DNA of 64,000 bases from Bacillota bacterium (GTDB taxonomy: Bacteria > Bacillota > Clostridia > Lachnospirales > Lachnospiraceae), in the NCBI GenBank assembly GCA_023443225.1, contig JAEZVF010000054.1:1-64000 (forward strand), in the 5' to 3' direction. A program made the translations under genes and the position numbers. Shown here piece after piece: positions 45,737 through 54,457 of the stretch. The first letter of the stretch is position 1. Each line of letters opens with the position of its first letter. The notes beneath the pieces are model-generated. The model saw only the letters and a list, made by a program, of their open reading frames with translations, did no database searches and was not told the DNA's origin.

Positions 45737-47214
45737 TAAAAAGCACCTCCATATAAACGATTTCTTATTTCCTGCAAATTATATTCTTTCATTGTTTTTC
45801 CATCTTTGAATACACATACCAATAGATTTTCTTTGTCCTGTGGGAAATTATTTCTATCATATCCGTCTTCATATGTGATATCCCCATTCTCCTTTTGATA
45901 AACGCGGCACATTCCCCGTTGAGATTTCTTAAAATTACCAGTATCGGTCTTAGGATTCTTAAATATCATCAACGGTTTTTCTCCTATCTCCCCATAGGTT
46001 GCTTTTACAGCAATACCAAAGGTGTCACGAGTAAATGGCTGAAATTTCCCATCCTCCTCCAGACATTGCATGGAAAAGCTTCCAACTCCAAGAGATACAT
46101 TGTTGCAAGCAAATCCTTTTTCTATGAGAATTTTATAAATGGCTTCTGCTCTTTGGGGAGTAATACTGTCACCGTACAGAGCCTTCACGTGTGAATCCAA
46201 TACTTTATACCCCTTAGAATTTACGGTTCCTCCAAAAATATCCCATAAATGAAAAACGGTCTCGGTAACTACCTGCACCGGATCTCCACTATCACCACGT
46301 ACCAGAAGGGTTCCGTTATGATTTAATATCTCTGTTTTGCACTCTAGCAGTAGATAATCCACCAGATTCCAATAATCATAGCTATCGCTTACCATAGAAA
46401 AAGAATGATTTGGGTAGATTTCAGTTAACAGCCGGCGCAACATCGTCACTTCATCACCATCCACAGCTGTATTGCTACACATCACGGAATGTTCCGTACT
46501 GATTGCACCAAATGCTACCGGCTCTTTGCTACTATCACAGTTATAATACTCTTCCAGGAAAGGAATTGCTGGTACTGTAGCAGTATTCAAGAAGGATAAG
46601 CAAAAGGCTGCACTGCTTTTTATCGCACTTTCTAAACTTTCCTGTCCCCTCATACTGAAATCTCCCAATGCTCTTGCTCTTGGAACTTCTGTATCAACGC
46701 TCTTTTCATAATACTGATTAACGATGCTACGATATTTATAACCAACATTTGCTGATATCATTGGATGCCACAAAGAACAACTCATCAAAGTTTCAATGGT
46801 ATTCACGAGCCATGCAAAATCTGGATGGGTATTGCTGATTTCTAACATAGGTACCTTGACCGGTACTCTGGTACCTTCCGCAATTGCCTTAATTTCCAAT
46901 GGAAGATATCCAAGGTCATAAAGTTCTCCCACTTTTTTATCGTTGTAACAACCAGGTCCCAAAGAATAGGATAGAATGCGGTTATATTCGCTAAGCACCT
47001 CTTCTTTTGTTTTTAAAAAGAAATTATCGTTAAAACATTCGATTAAATACTGCTTTATAAATGCTTGAAGACCAAACATAATCAATTTATCTTCCCCAAT
47101 AAGTCTTGTCATCCGCGGTGTCAGATAAGACACCAATTTGGTTATTCCTTTCGGATACTGCTCACTGTGAACAGTTTTGTAAAAGTCACATAAAAGTAAT
47201 GGTAATGTTTTCAA
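45736..47214 (-). CDS. nadV: Nicotinamide phosphoribosyltransferase-like protein NadV
   Basis: The 492 residues match the NAMPT/NadV family (CDFYKTVHSEQYPKGITKLV; TEHSVMCSN; LLVRGDSGDPV, a phosphoribosyl-site motif). It should make NMN from nicotinamide and PRPP, although the phage Namat enzymes that act on ADP-ribose-pyrophosphate have the same annotation. Translation starts at a TTG, with AGGGGAG 8 nt upstream inside the end of the preceding gene. The prs-like gene lies directly upstream, so donor and transferase are made together. Confidence 0.88.
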   Translation of the reverse strand: MKTLPLLLCDFYKTVHSEQYPKGITKLVSYLTPRMTRLIGEDKLIMFGLQAFIKQYLIECFNDNFFLKTKEEVLSEYNRILSYSLGPGCYNDKKVGELYDLGYLPLEIKAIAEGTRVPVKVPMLEISNTHPDFAWLVNTIETLMSCSLWHPMISANVGYKYRSIVNQYYEKSVDTEVPRARALGDFSMRGQESLESAIKSSAAFCLSFLNTATVPAIPFLEEYYNCDSSKEPVAFGAISTEHSVMCSNTAVDGDEVTMLRRLLTEIYPNHSFSMVSDSYDYWNLVDYLLLECKTEILNHNGTLLVRGDSGDPVQVVTETVFHLWDIFGGTVNSKGYKVLDSHVKALYGDSITPQRAEAIYKILIEKGFACNNVSLGVGSFSMQCLEEDGKFQPFTRDTFGIAVKATYGEIGEKPLMIFKNPKTDTGNFKKSQRGMCRVYQKENGDITYEDGYDRNNFPQDKENLLVCVFKDGKTMKEYNLQEIRNRLYGGAF

Positions 47215-47217
47215 ATC

Positions 47218-48012
47218 TTATTCTCCCCTTTCCAGAATCTCAACAAATTCGTTTTTTTCTGTAAAAATACTATCCGTTGTATATAGTTTCTCAATCAAAC
47301 CGCTTTTTATCAAATCCCCTTTCAGTACACTGTTTTCACAGTGGGTTACATAAAGCCAGATATGATTTGCACCCATTTCCTTTAGCTTCTTTGCTGAATG
47401 ATAAAATGTACCGCCATAGGAACAAATATCATCTACAATCAAAGCATTGAATCCTTGTTCTAAATCATTTCTGCTTATATCCAGCCCCAAAATATTTCCG
47501 CTACGCCAATCCCTTTTCTTAATCCCAAATGCACTTTTTCTTTGGAACGCCTCCGAGTATCGTTTGCTAGAGCCTTCATCCGGAAAAAATAAAATATCTT
47601 TCTCATCCGTTAACAACTCTTCTGCTAAGCTTTTCACCGCTGATATAATATCATCGGATATTACGTTATCTAACAAAGCGAGTGATACAGGAGAGTGTGC
47701 ATCCTCAACATGTACGGAATCAAACTTCAGACTGTTTAGGAATTCAGAAAAATACTTCAGGGTAAATATCTCATCCTCCTTCTTTACTCGGTCCATTCTC
47801 GCATTTGGAATATATGGCATATGAAGAGACATTGTGTTTACCTTACACACTCTGCGAAGATGATTCGTTAAAAAGTACAGAATAATCATTTCTTCATTCG
47901 TTTCAAACTTCCACTGAAGTAACACCTTATCCCCTTTCACATCACATCGTAACTTAAGGCTCCCATCCGGGAAATACTCCGGCTGATATATGTGACCATT
48001 AATCTTTATCAT
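47218..48012 (-). CDS. Ribose-phosphate pyrophosphokinase-like protein
   Basis: The 264-residue protein belongs to the PRPP synthetase/phosphoribosyltransferase fold (ALIVDDICSYGGTFYHSA, the PRPP loop; PYIPNARMDRVKK, close to the flexible-loop motif of Prs). It is shorter than housekeeping Prs (about 315 residues) and its N-terminus is diverged. Such short Prs-like proteins are regularly next to nadV in phages and bacteria. They may make PRPP for NMN synthesis, or ADP-ribose-pyrophosphate as phage Adps does. The sequence alone does not decide. Confidence 0.85.
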   Translation of the reverse strand: MIKINGHIYQPEYFPDGSLKLRCDVKGDKVLLQWKFETNEEMIILYFLTNHLRRVCKVNTMSLHMPYIPNARMDRVKKEDEIFTLKYFSEFLNSLKFDSVHVEDAHSPVSLALLDNVISDDIISAVKSLAEELLTDEKDILFFPDEGSSKRYSEAFQRKSAFGIKKRDWRSGNILGLDISRNDLEQGFNALIVDDICSYGGTFYHSAKKLKEMGANHIWLYVTHCENSVLKGDLIKSGLIEKLYTTDSIFTEKNEFVEILERGE

Positions 48013-48044
48013 ATAACCCTCCCTCTTAACTGTAAAATTTAATA

Positions 48045-48569
48045 TTAATCTTCTTCATTCATGATTGTAATCTGACACATCTTCATCGCTTCCAGTGCAG
48101 TTTTATGACTAGTCGGTGTTACTCCTGCACAACAGGAAGCATCAACGGTTATCTTTGTCTCGGGATTAGAAGCCTTTAGAATAATGGCATTGGATATAAC
48201 ACAAATATCGGTACAAAGCCCAATGAGTTCGATATCCATAGATGGGTATTCACTATTGATATACTGTGCTAATTCCAAGGAACCAAACGTAGGCTTATCT
48301 ACGATTTTTGCGTCTTCACTTCCTAATATAGAAGCAATCTCCCAACCTTTGCTTTGGTAAATACAATGGGTTACCGGAAGGTTCTTTCCCTCCTGGGTTT
48401 CTAAATAATTCTCTTTATGGGTATCCCTGGTAAATATCACAGGATAGCCCAACCGGCGGTATTCTTCTATCTTCTTTTTTACATTAGGAAGAATTTGTAA
48501 CGCTTCCTTTGTTCCAAGTGCTCCGTCAATAAAATCATTCTGCATATCCACAACAACTAATAACTTCAT
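48045..48569 (-). CDS. pncA: Nicotinamidase PncA
   Basis: The isochorismatase-fold hydrolase has the start VVDMQNDFIDGALG (catalytic Asp), a Lys further on, and the nucleophile in LCTDICVISNAI (Cys). Nicotinamidase converts nicotinamide to nicotinate. Together with NadV, the operon can use nicotinamide by two routes, deamidated and direct. Its 174 residues are the usual length. It is the first gene of the NAD operon, preceded by a consensus promoter and candidate NrtR operator. Confidence 0.93.
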   Translation of the reverse strand: MKLLVVVDMQNDFIDGALGTKEALQILPNVKKKIEEYRRLGYPVIFTRDTHKENYLETQEGKNLPVTHCIYQSKGWEIASILGSEDAKIVDKPTFGSLELAQYINSEYPSMDIELIGLCTDICVISNAIILKASNPETKITVDASCCAGVTPTSHKTALEAMKMCQITIMNEED

Positions 48570-48615
48570 ACCCTAACCTCCAAATTTCATTTTGAATTTG
48601 TTATTATCTTTTTGT

Positions 48616-48634
48616 TATTATCATTTTAATAATA
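48616..48634 (-). promoter_or_regulatory. Candidate NrtR operator over the pncA -10 box
   Basis: TATTATCATTTTAATAATA (plus strand) is a 19-bp near-palindrome with one mismatch that covers the -10 box and the start of transcription. NrtR sites are also AT-rich palindromes of about 21 bp, but the clostridial consensus is not known to me, so this is inferred from position. Confidence 0.45.
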
Positions 48635-48651
48635 TCATAATGATTTGTCAA
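48623..48651 (-). promoter_or_regulatory. Promoter of the NAD salvage operon
   Basis: On the minus strand, TTGACA (48651-48646), exactly 17 bp, and TAAAAT (48628-48623). The predicted start near 48616 is 47 bp upstream of pncA. Confidence 0.75.
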
Positions 48652-48679
48652 GAACAATTTTATATTTTTTGTCAAATAA

Positions 48680-48716
48680 ATATGGTTGTTGCAAAATTAT
48701 TTTGCAACAACCATAT
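48680..48716 (-). terminator. Terminator of the biotin operon
   Basis: The perfect 18-bp stem ATATGGTTGTTGCAAAAT/ATTTTGCAACAACCATAT has a one-base centre (loop formed from the inner A/T pairs). In the minus direction TTATTTG follows. It lies 7 bp after the bioY stop. Confidence 0.75.
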
Positions 48717-48722
48717 GTCTAA

Positions 48723-49274
48723 TTATATATGAATTACATTTCTAAGATTCTTTTGTAATACCGGACCCACAAAAAGTGCAGCCACGATCTTCAAGGCATC
48801 CCCTGGCAGATAGGGAACTACCGCCATAAGAAGACCCTCTTTCATCCCTAAATCCAATTGATAGGTTAACCATACTGTTCCAAGGGTATACGCAATGATT
48901 AATCCAAATACCATTCCGACAAGATGCAGAATCTTTTTACCAGGGAACTTTTCTACCATAACTCCTGCAAACATGGCCATAAATATAAACCCAATCAGAT
49001 ATCCTCCCGTGGGTCCCGCCAATTTTCCAAATCCCGCACCGAAACCAGAGAATACTGGTACTCCTGCCAATCCTATCATAAGATAGAGTAAATAAGTGAT
49101 TGTTCCTTTTTTCCAGCCTAGTATGTATACAATGATATAAATAGCTAAGTTGGTAAAAGAAATCGGAACCACACTAATTGGTATTGGTATCGTCAATGGT
49201 CCCATAATGCATAAAACCGCAGTCATTAAACCAATAATTGTTATTTCTATCGTTTTGATCTTCTTATCTCTCAT
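48723..49274 (-). CDS. bioY: Biotin transporter substrate-binding component BioY
   Basis: BioY is the membrane S component that binds biotin for ECF-type transport. It has about six hydrophobic segments and the conserved PVFSGFGAGFGKLAGPTGGY block. The 183 residues are standard. The ECF ATPases are not nearby, as is normal for shared modules. It is the third gene of the birA-bioB-bioY operon. Confidence 0.95.
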   Translation of the reverse strand: MRDKKIKTIEITIIGLMTAVLCIMGPLTIPIPISVVPISFTNLAIYIIVYILGWKKGTITYLLYLMIGLAGVPVFSGFGAGFGKLAGPTGGYLIGFIFMAMFAGVMVEKFPGKKILHLVGMVFGLIIAYTLGTVWLTYQLDLGMKEGLLMAVVPYLPGDALKIVAALFVGPVLQKNLRNVIHI

Positions 49275-49318
49275 TTTTCCCCTTTTCTTTGCATCGTTTT
49301 TTATTTATATATCTATAG

Positions 49319-50272
49319 TTAAATCTCAAAACCTAAACTTATTAGCATCTCCATATCCTGCTTAATGTTATTCCCAGACGTTGTCAGCATATTTCCGGTG
49401 ATGGTAGCATTGGCTCCGGATTGAAAGGCTCTTTCTCCAGAATTCTTCATATTTGCCCGCCCAGCAGCTAACCGAATATCAGATTCTGGATTGATCAGAC
49501 GAAAAATTGCTACTGTACGTAGAATGTCCTCCTCAGAAACCAACGGCAAATCTTCAAAACTGGTTCCTTTTACCGGGATTAATACATTGATCGGTATCGA
49601 ACGAATACCTAATTCCGATAAGGCAAATGCCAGGTCAATTCTGTCCTCCCACTGTTCACCCATTCCAATGATTCCGCCGGAGCAAACCTCCAAGCCTGCT
49701 TTTAAAGCCAGACGTATACACTGAAGCTTGTCCTCATATGTATGTGTCGTACAGATACTGCTAAAATATCTCTTTGAAGTTTCAAGATTCATGTGGTATC
49801 TTCTTACTCCTGTCTCTTTTAAGGCAATAAAATCTGCTTCCTGAAGCAATCCGTGAGATGCACATAATTCAACATTGCATTCTGCATACATTCTTTTATA
49901 TGCAGCTATTGCTTTCTGAAAATCGTTTCCCTTCAGATTCTTTCCGGCAGTCACTATGGAATAACGGTGAACCCCTTCCTCCTCATTTCTTTTGCAATCT
50001 TCTACAATCGTATTCTCATCTAAAAAGTTATACTCCTCAATCCCAGTATTGTGATGAGAAGACTGAGCGCAGAATTTACAGTTTTCACTGCATCTTCCGC
50101 TTCTTCCATTAATAATCGTACATAGGTTAACCTTATTTCCGCAATAAAATTCTCTAATACTATCAGCCGCCTTACACAAATCCTTCAGATCTGCAGTCAA
50201 TAAGAAGCCCAAGTCCTCATTCCGCTGCATTCTGTATCCTTTTATAATCCTTTTTGCCAGTCTTTCTATCAT
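49319..50272 (-). CDS. bioB: Biotin synthase BioB
   Basis: This radical SAM enzyme inserts sulfur into dethiobiotin. The CxxxCxxC motif is CSENCKFCAQS, followed by SIVTAGKNLKG and CSGGIIGMGEQWEDRIDLA. The C-terminal part has INPESDIRLAAGRANM. The 317 residues are the family length. No bioA, bioD or bioF is in the window, so it may act on imported dethiobiotin or on biotin made elsewhere in the genome. It lies between birA and bioY. Confidence 0.95.
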   Translation of the reverse strand: MIERLAKRIIKGYRMQRNEDLGFLLTADLKDLCKAADSIREFYCGNKVNLCTIINGRSGRCSENCKFCAQSSHHNTGIEEYNFLDENTIVEDCKRNEEEGVHRYSIVTAGKNLKGNDFQKAIAAYKRMYAECNVELCASHGLLQEADFIALKETGVRRYHMNLETSKRYFSSICTTHTYEDKLQCIRLALKAGLEVCSGGIIGMGEQWEDRIDLAFALSELGIRSIPINVLIPVKGTSFEDLPLVSEEDILRTVAIFRLINPESDIRLAAGRANMKNSGERAFQSGANATITGNMLTTSGNNIKQDMEMLISLGFEI

Positions 50273-50290
50273 TCCTTTAATCTCCCTTTA

Positions 50291-51283
50291 TTAATCAGTC
50301 TTCTGGATTGGTCTTACGCTGACTTCTCCCGAAGATAATACCTTAATCTCTCCATCCGGCATTTTTACCAACAGTCTTGCTTTATCATCAATATCGTATG
50401 CCAAGCCCTGTTGTATTTCCTTTCCTGTGATAATATTAACTTCTTTACCCAGTAAAAAAGAGCGATTCCGGTATTCTTCCAAAAAAGTTTTCCCATGTAA
50501 ATTATCATAATAGTCAAAAAAGCTGTTGAGAACTTCAGCAATTAATTTGCTTCTGACATCGGATTCATATACATTAGTATCAAAAATTCCTGCTGCAATC
50601 GTTTTAAGCTCGTCTGGAAATCCTCCTTGTGGACTACCCACATTAATTCCAATTCCAAGCACCGCATATTCCAGTCCGCCTCCTTCAAAATCAATTCCGG
50701 CTTCGGTAAGTATTCCACAAACCTTTTTGTCATTGCAGTAGATGTCGTTGACCCATTTTATTGTAGACGAACTAGCAGTTATTTTTTCAATGGAACGAGC
50801 AACCGCAACCGCTGCGGCGGTTGTAATAAATAGAGAATCATCCACTGTTACATTCGGTCGGAGCAGAATACTCATATAGATACCGGTTTTTTCAGGGGAA
50901 TAAAAACTGCGTCCCATTCGTCCACGGCCACAACTCTGTTCTTCTGCTATCAAAACCTTTCCTTCTGCTTCTCCGCTAGCTGCCAGTTCCTTCAGTAAGC
51001 TATTGGTTGACGTCACTGATTTATGTACTTCAATACGTAAATCTTTTGTCCTGTCTGATAAGTAGGGCCGAATACTATGCTCTGACAAAATATCATTTTG
51101 ATCTGACAAGCAATACCCTTTGTTAGTCACTGCATTGATTGTATATCCTTCTTCCTGCAAGGCTTTTATTGCTTTCCAGACAGCATTCCTGCTGATGGAC
51201 AACTCATCTGCCAGTTTAGAACCAGACACATTTTTTCCTTTGTTTTCTTCTAAAACCGCTAATACATGTGATTTTACGCTCAT
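50291..51283 (-). CDS. birA: Bifunctional biotin ligase/repressor BirA
   Basis: An N-terminal winged helix (residues 1-65; VSGSKLADELSISRNAVWKAI) precedes the biotin ligase domain with GRGRMGRSFYSPEKTGIYMS and IKWVNDIYCNDKKVCGILTE. It attaches biotin to carboxylases and, with biotinyl-AMP bound, represses biotin genes. Its own promoter carries a textbook BirA operator, so the operon should be autoregulated. The 330 residues are typical of the two-domain form. Confidence 0.95.
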   Translation of the reverse strand: MSVKSHVLAVLEENKGKNVSGSKLADELSISRNAVWKAIKALQEEGYTINAVTNKGYCLSDQNDILSEHSIRPYLSDRTKDLRIEVHKSVTSTNSLLKELAASGEAEGKVLIAEEQSCGRGRMGRSFYSPEKTGIYMSILLRPNVTVDDSLFITTAAAVAVARSIEKITASSSTIKWVNDIYCNDKKVCGILTEAGIDFEGGGLEYAVLGIGINVGSPQGGFPDELKTIAAGIFDTNVYESDVRSKLIAEVLNSFFDYYDNLHGKTFLEEYRNRSFLLGKEVNIITGKEIQQGLAYDIDDKARLLVKMPDGEIKVLSSGEVSVRPIQKTD

Positions 51284-51331
51284 CCTGTCACCTTTCCATA
51301 ACCTTTACAAATATTTTTTTCAATTAATGGT

Positions 51332-51360
51332 ACGATACCATAACAGGCAGTCATTGTCAA
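51332..51360 (-). promoter_or_regulatory. Promoter of birA-bioB-bioY
   Basis: On the minus strand, TTGACA (51360-51355), a 17-bp spacer and TATCGT (51337-51332). The -35 box lies inside the right arm of the BirA operator, so repressor and polymerase should exclude each other. Confidence 0.7.
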
Positions 51361-51395
51361 CCGATTTATTTTTATTGGTTGACAATGACTGCCTG
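51344..51395 (-). promoter_or_regulatory. BirA operator inside a perfect 19-bp inverted repeat
   Basis: ATTGTCAACC (51353-51362), a 14-bp spacer and GGTTGACAAT (51377-51386) have the sequence and spacing of Firmicutes BirA sites. The symmetry extends outward by CAGGCAGTC/GACTGCCTG to 19-bp perfect arms, far beyond what BirA needs. The same inverted repeat could act as a terminator for the upstream gene. Confidence 0.85.
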
Positions 51396-51461
51396 CTTCT
51401 TTGTTCTCATACAACTGGAACCATTCCTATCAATACTAATTTCGATATCTTTGCATGCAAT

Positions 51462-51980
51462 TTATAGTTTTGATTCTTTATCTGTTTCTTTATCTGTTTC
51501 TTTATCTGATTCTTTATCTGATTTTTTATTTATTGTCGGAAGTCGCTTATATTCCATCGTTTTCTTAAACTCCCGTTCGGTATCTTGAATCGACTTTAAT
51601 TTTAGCTCCTTATCCGGATCGGTCTTACGCACTAGACTCATCTCAAACGTGATTACATCATTAACTTCTTTCTTAGATTTACAATTCTTTAATTTTTGCT
51701 CTAATATTTCTCTTTTCTTTTGGAGCATCATTATCTTCATATACATCTGTGGATTCGTTCTTTTTAAATACTCTAGTTCTCTTTTTGTAAGCTTTGCTCC
51801 CGTCTTCATCTTTGCTGCTATGCTCGAATTTAGCCGTTGTTTCTCTTCGTCTTTAAAATCGTAAGCATCTTCCATCGACTTTCGGAAAAGATCATTTTTA
51901 TCTAATTTTTCTTTTTTATCTGAATTGTAAGTTTGTCCTTTTGTTTTGTAATTTGGAAATTGAATTCTACTAATTTGCAT
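51462..51980 (-). CDS. Unknown highly charged cytoplasmic protein inside the skin-like element
   Basis: No family was recognised. The 172-residue protein is Lys/Glu/Asp-rich, has no signal peptide or membrane segment, and is predicted mostly helical (KRELEYLKRTNPQMYMKIMM, then a KKREILEQKLKNCKSK helix). It ends in DKES/DKET repeats coded by a 12-bp tandem repeat. The start at 51980 follows AAAGGGGGC. It lies 71 bp after nspC and may be the last gene of the polyamine operon. As the only unknown in the element it is a weak candidate for an excision factor. Confidence 0.7.
   Translation of the reverse strand: MQISRIQFPNYKTKGQTYNSDKKEKLDKNDLFRKSMEDAYDFKDEEKQRLNSSIAAKMKTGAKLTKRELEYLKRTNPQMYMKIMMLQKKREILEQKLKNCKSKKEVNDVITFEMSLVRKTDPDKELKLKSIQDTEREFKKTMEYKRLPTINKKSDKESDKETDKETDKESKL
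51471..51518. repeat. 12-bp tandem repeat, four units
   Basis: Four units of TGWTTCTTTATC encode the DKES/DKET tail of the unknown protein. Copy-number change would be in frame. Confidence 0.88.
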
Positions 51981-52051
51981 AACCAAGCCCCCTTTCACTA
52001 TATATCGGCTGGTTATAATTATTCCTTATATTACCTTTTGATTTTTATTAA

Positions 52052-53188
52052 TCAAGATAATCTCGTCTTAAAATCTTCATAACTAAATTCCTTAATTACC
52101 CGAGTACCTTCTTCCGGGTGATAAAGGGCAATGGATGGCAGTCCGATCCCATTAAAGGTATTATTTTTTACCATGGTGTAATGAGCCATATCGCAAAAAA
52201 TTAAGATGTCTCCTGGTTTTAAGGGTTCCTCAAAAGAATAGTCTCCAATTACATCACCCGCCAGACAGGTAGGTCCTCCTAGTCGGTAGGTATAGGCGAA
52301 TTCGCCTGGCATGCCTGCACCGATAATCTGTGGACGATAAGGCATTTCCAGAACATCCGGCATATGACAGGCCGCTGAAGTATCTAAGATGGCCAATTCC
52401 ATGCCGTTCTTTAAAGTATCGAGTACCCGTGAAGCTAAATAACCGGTATTTAATGCGATTGCCTCACCAGGTTCTAAATAAACCTCCACCCCATACTTGT
52501 CTTTCACAAAACGAATGCTGTCAATTAAGGTATCTATATCATAGTCTGGTCTTGTAATGTGGTGTCCTCCACCAAAATTTATCCACTTCATCCTTTTAAT
52601 ATAGGGACCGAATTTTTCATCAACTACGGCTATGGTACGTTTTAGCACATCAGAATTCTGTTCACACATGGTATGAAAATGAAGACCATCGATTTCGTCT
52701 AATTCCTCCGGTTCAAATTGAGATAAGGTGACTCCCATTCTGGACCCGGTAAAACAAGGATTGTAGATATCCGTTTCAATCTCAGAGTATTCCGGATTGA
52801 TTCGTATTCCACACTCTATCTTATGATCCGTGGCTTTTAAGATGCCCTTGTATTTCTTCCACTGTGAAAAAGAATTAAATACGATATGGTCACAAAGGGA
52901 GACTATCTCCTCAATCTCATCTTCCCGGTAAGCAGGCGCAAAGATATGAACTTCACCTTTCATTTCCTCCCGACCAAGCCTTGCTTCATATAATGAACTA
53001 GCTGTTGTTCCCTGAAGATACTCCCCAATCAGAGGATACACAGAATACATTGAGAAAGCCTTTTGTGCTAACAGAATCCGGCAGCCGGTCTTATCGGATA
53101 CGTATTTTAATATTTCTAGATTCTTTCTTAATAAGGTTTCATCCACTACATAGACAGGAGTTCGTAAACCGTTAAAATCTATCTTCAT
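52052..53188 (-). CDS. nspC: Carboxynorspermidine decarboxylase NspC
   Basis: This PLP enzyme of the alanine-racemase/group IV decarboxylase fold removes CO2 from carboxyspermidine or carboxynorspermidine. PLP lysine lies in LLAQKAFSMYSVYP, with HTMCEQN, WINFGGGHHI and the late motif YLEPGEAIAL. The start at 53188 has GGAGG 5 nt upstream. The preceding gene makes its substrate from putrescine (or diaminopropane) and aspartate semialdehyde. Confidence 0.93.
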   Translation of the reverse strand: MKIDFNGLRTPVYVVDETLLRKNLEILKYVSDKTGCRILLAQKAFSMYSVYPLIGEYLQGTTASSLYEARLGREEMKGEVHIFAPAYREDEIEEIVSLCDHIVFNSFSQWKKYKGILKATDHKIECGIRINPEYSEIETDIYNPCFTGSRMGVTLSQFEPEELDEIDGLHFHTMCEQNSDVLKRTIAVVDEKFGPYIKRMKWINFGGGHHITRPDYDIDTLIDSIRFVKDKYGVEVYLEPGEAIALNTGYLASRVLDTLKNGMELAILDTSAACHMPDVLEMPYRPQIIGAGMPGEFAYTYRLGGPTCLAGDVIGDYSFEEPLKPGDILIFCDMAHYTMVKNNTFNGIGLPSIALYHPEEGTRVIKEFSYEDFKTRLS

Positions 53189-53226
53189 TTTTTCCTCCAT
53201 GCGTAATTTCTTAGGCAATTTTGAAA

Positions 53227-54426
53227 CTATTCCACTAAATCAGGTGAAAAGCTTTCTTTCCAAGGAAGCCCCCATTGATTCAGTGCATCCATAAATGGAT
53301 CTGGATCAAACTCTTCGATATTATATACACCTGGTTTTTTCCATTTACCAGACATAACCATCATCGCTCCAATCATAGCCGGAACACCTGTGGTATAGGA
53401 GATTGCTTGAGATCCTACCTCTTTATAACATTCCTCATGATCACAGACATTGTATACATAGTAAGTCTTTGCTTGCCCATCTTTGATTCCTTTAAAGATA
53501 CAACCAATGTTTGTCTTACCCTTTGTTCTTGGTCCTAAGGATGCTGGATCCGGTAGTACTGCTTTTAAGAACTGAAGGGGTACTATTTTCTGTCCCTCGA
53601 ACTCAATGGGTTCTATGGAAGTCATTCCCACATTCTCCAGTACCTTTAAATGGGTTAAATAACGTTCGGAGAAGGTCATCCAGAAACGGATCTTTTTAAT
53701 CCCCTTAATATTAAGGGCAAGGGATTCCAACTCTTCATGATGAAGTAAATACATATCCTTCTCCCCGATCTCCGGGAAATTATAAACTCTCTTTATGGAC
53801 ATTGGCGGAGTTTCTATGAACTTACCGTTTTCAAAATAACTTCCTTCCGCAGTCACCTCACGGATATTGATTTCCGGATTAAAATTGGTTGCAAATGGAT
53901 ATCCATGATCGCCTGCATTGGCATCTAAGATATCAATCTCATGAATCTCATCGAAGTAATGTTTCATGGCATAAGCAGAAAATACTCCTGTTACACCCGG
54001 ATCAAAACCACTTCCTAACAAAGCTGTAATTCCTGCTTGCTCGAATTTCTCTCTATAAGCCCATTGCCATTTATATTCAAATTTGGCGGTGTCCAATGGT
54101 TCATAATTTGCAGTGTCCACATAATCCACCTTGGTTGCAAGACATGCATCCATGATGGTCAAATCCTGATATGGTAATGCAACGTTAATAACGATATCTG
54201 GTTTAAACTGCTGAATTAAAGCAATTACTTCTTCTGTATTATCTGCATCCACCTTTGCGGTTGTTATTTTTGTTTTTCCACCTTGTAGTTTTTCTTTTAA
54301 AGCATCGCATTTTGCTACGGTTCTGCTTGCAATGCAAATTTCCTCAAACACCTCAAAGTTCTGACAACATTTGTGTACTACTACGCTGGCTACACCACCA
54401 GCACCTATAATTAAAGCTTTTCCCAT
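53227..54426 (-). CDS. Carboxyspermidine/carboxynorspermidine dehydrogenase (saccharopine dehydrogenase family)
   Basis: The 399-residue enzyme has an N-terminal NAD(P) site (ALIIGAGGVASVVVHKC), DTANYEPLD and the GSGFDPGVTGVFSAYAM motif. In the family called Lys1/CASDH it joins aspartate semialdehyde to putrescine by reductive amination. A saccharopine dehydrogenase role is unlikely because nspC is 8 bp downstream and the rest of the operon is polyamine synthesis. Confidence 0.9.
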   Translation of the reverse strand: MGKALIIGAGGVASVVVHKCCQNFEVFEEICIASRTVAKCDALKEKLQGGKTKITTAKVDADNTEEVIALIQQFKPDIVINVALPYQDLTIMDACLATKVDYVDTANYEPLDTAKFEYKWQWAYREKFEQAGITALLGSGFDPGVTGVFSAYAMKHYFDEIHEIDILDANAGDHGYPFATNFNPEINIREVTAEGSYFENGKFIETPPMSIKRVYNFPEIGEKDMYLLHHEELESLALNIKGIKKIRFWMTFSERYLTHLKVLENVGMTSIEPIEFEGQKIVPLQFLKAVLPDPASLGPRTKGKTNIGCIFKGIKDGQAKTYYVYNVCDHEECYKEVGSQAISYTTGVPAMIGAMMVMSGKWKKPGVYNIEEFDPDPFMDALNQWGLPWKESFSPDLVE

Positions 54427-54457
54427 TTTATCTCTTCGTTCCTTTCCTATTCAGTTA

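Noticed and set aside
48645..48680. A second promoter using TTGACA near 48672
   Set aside because: It overlaps the terminator end of the biotin operon and has no -10 at suitable spacing; the promoter at 48623-48651 is better.
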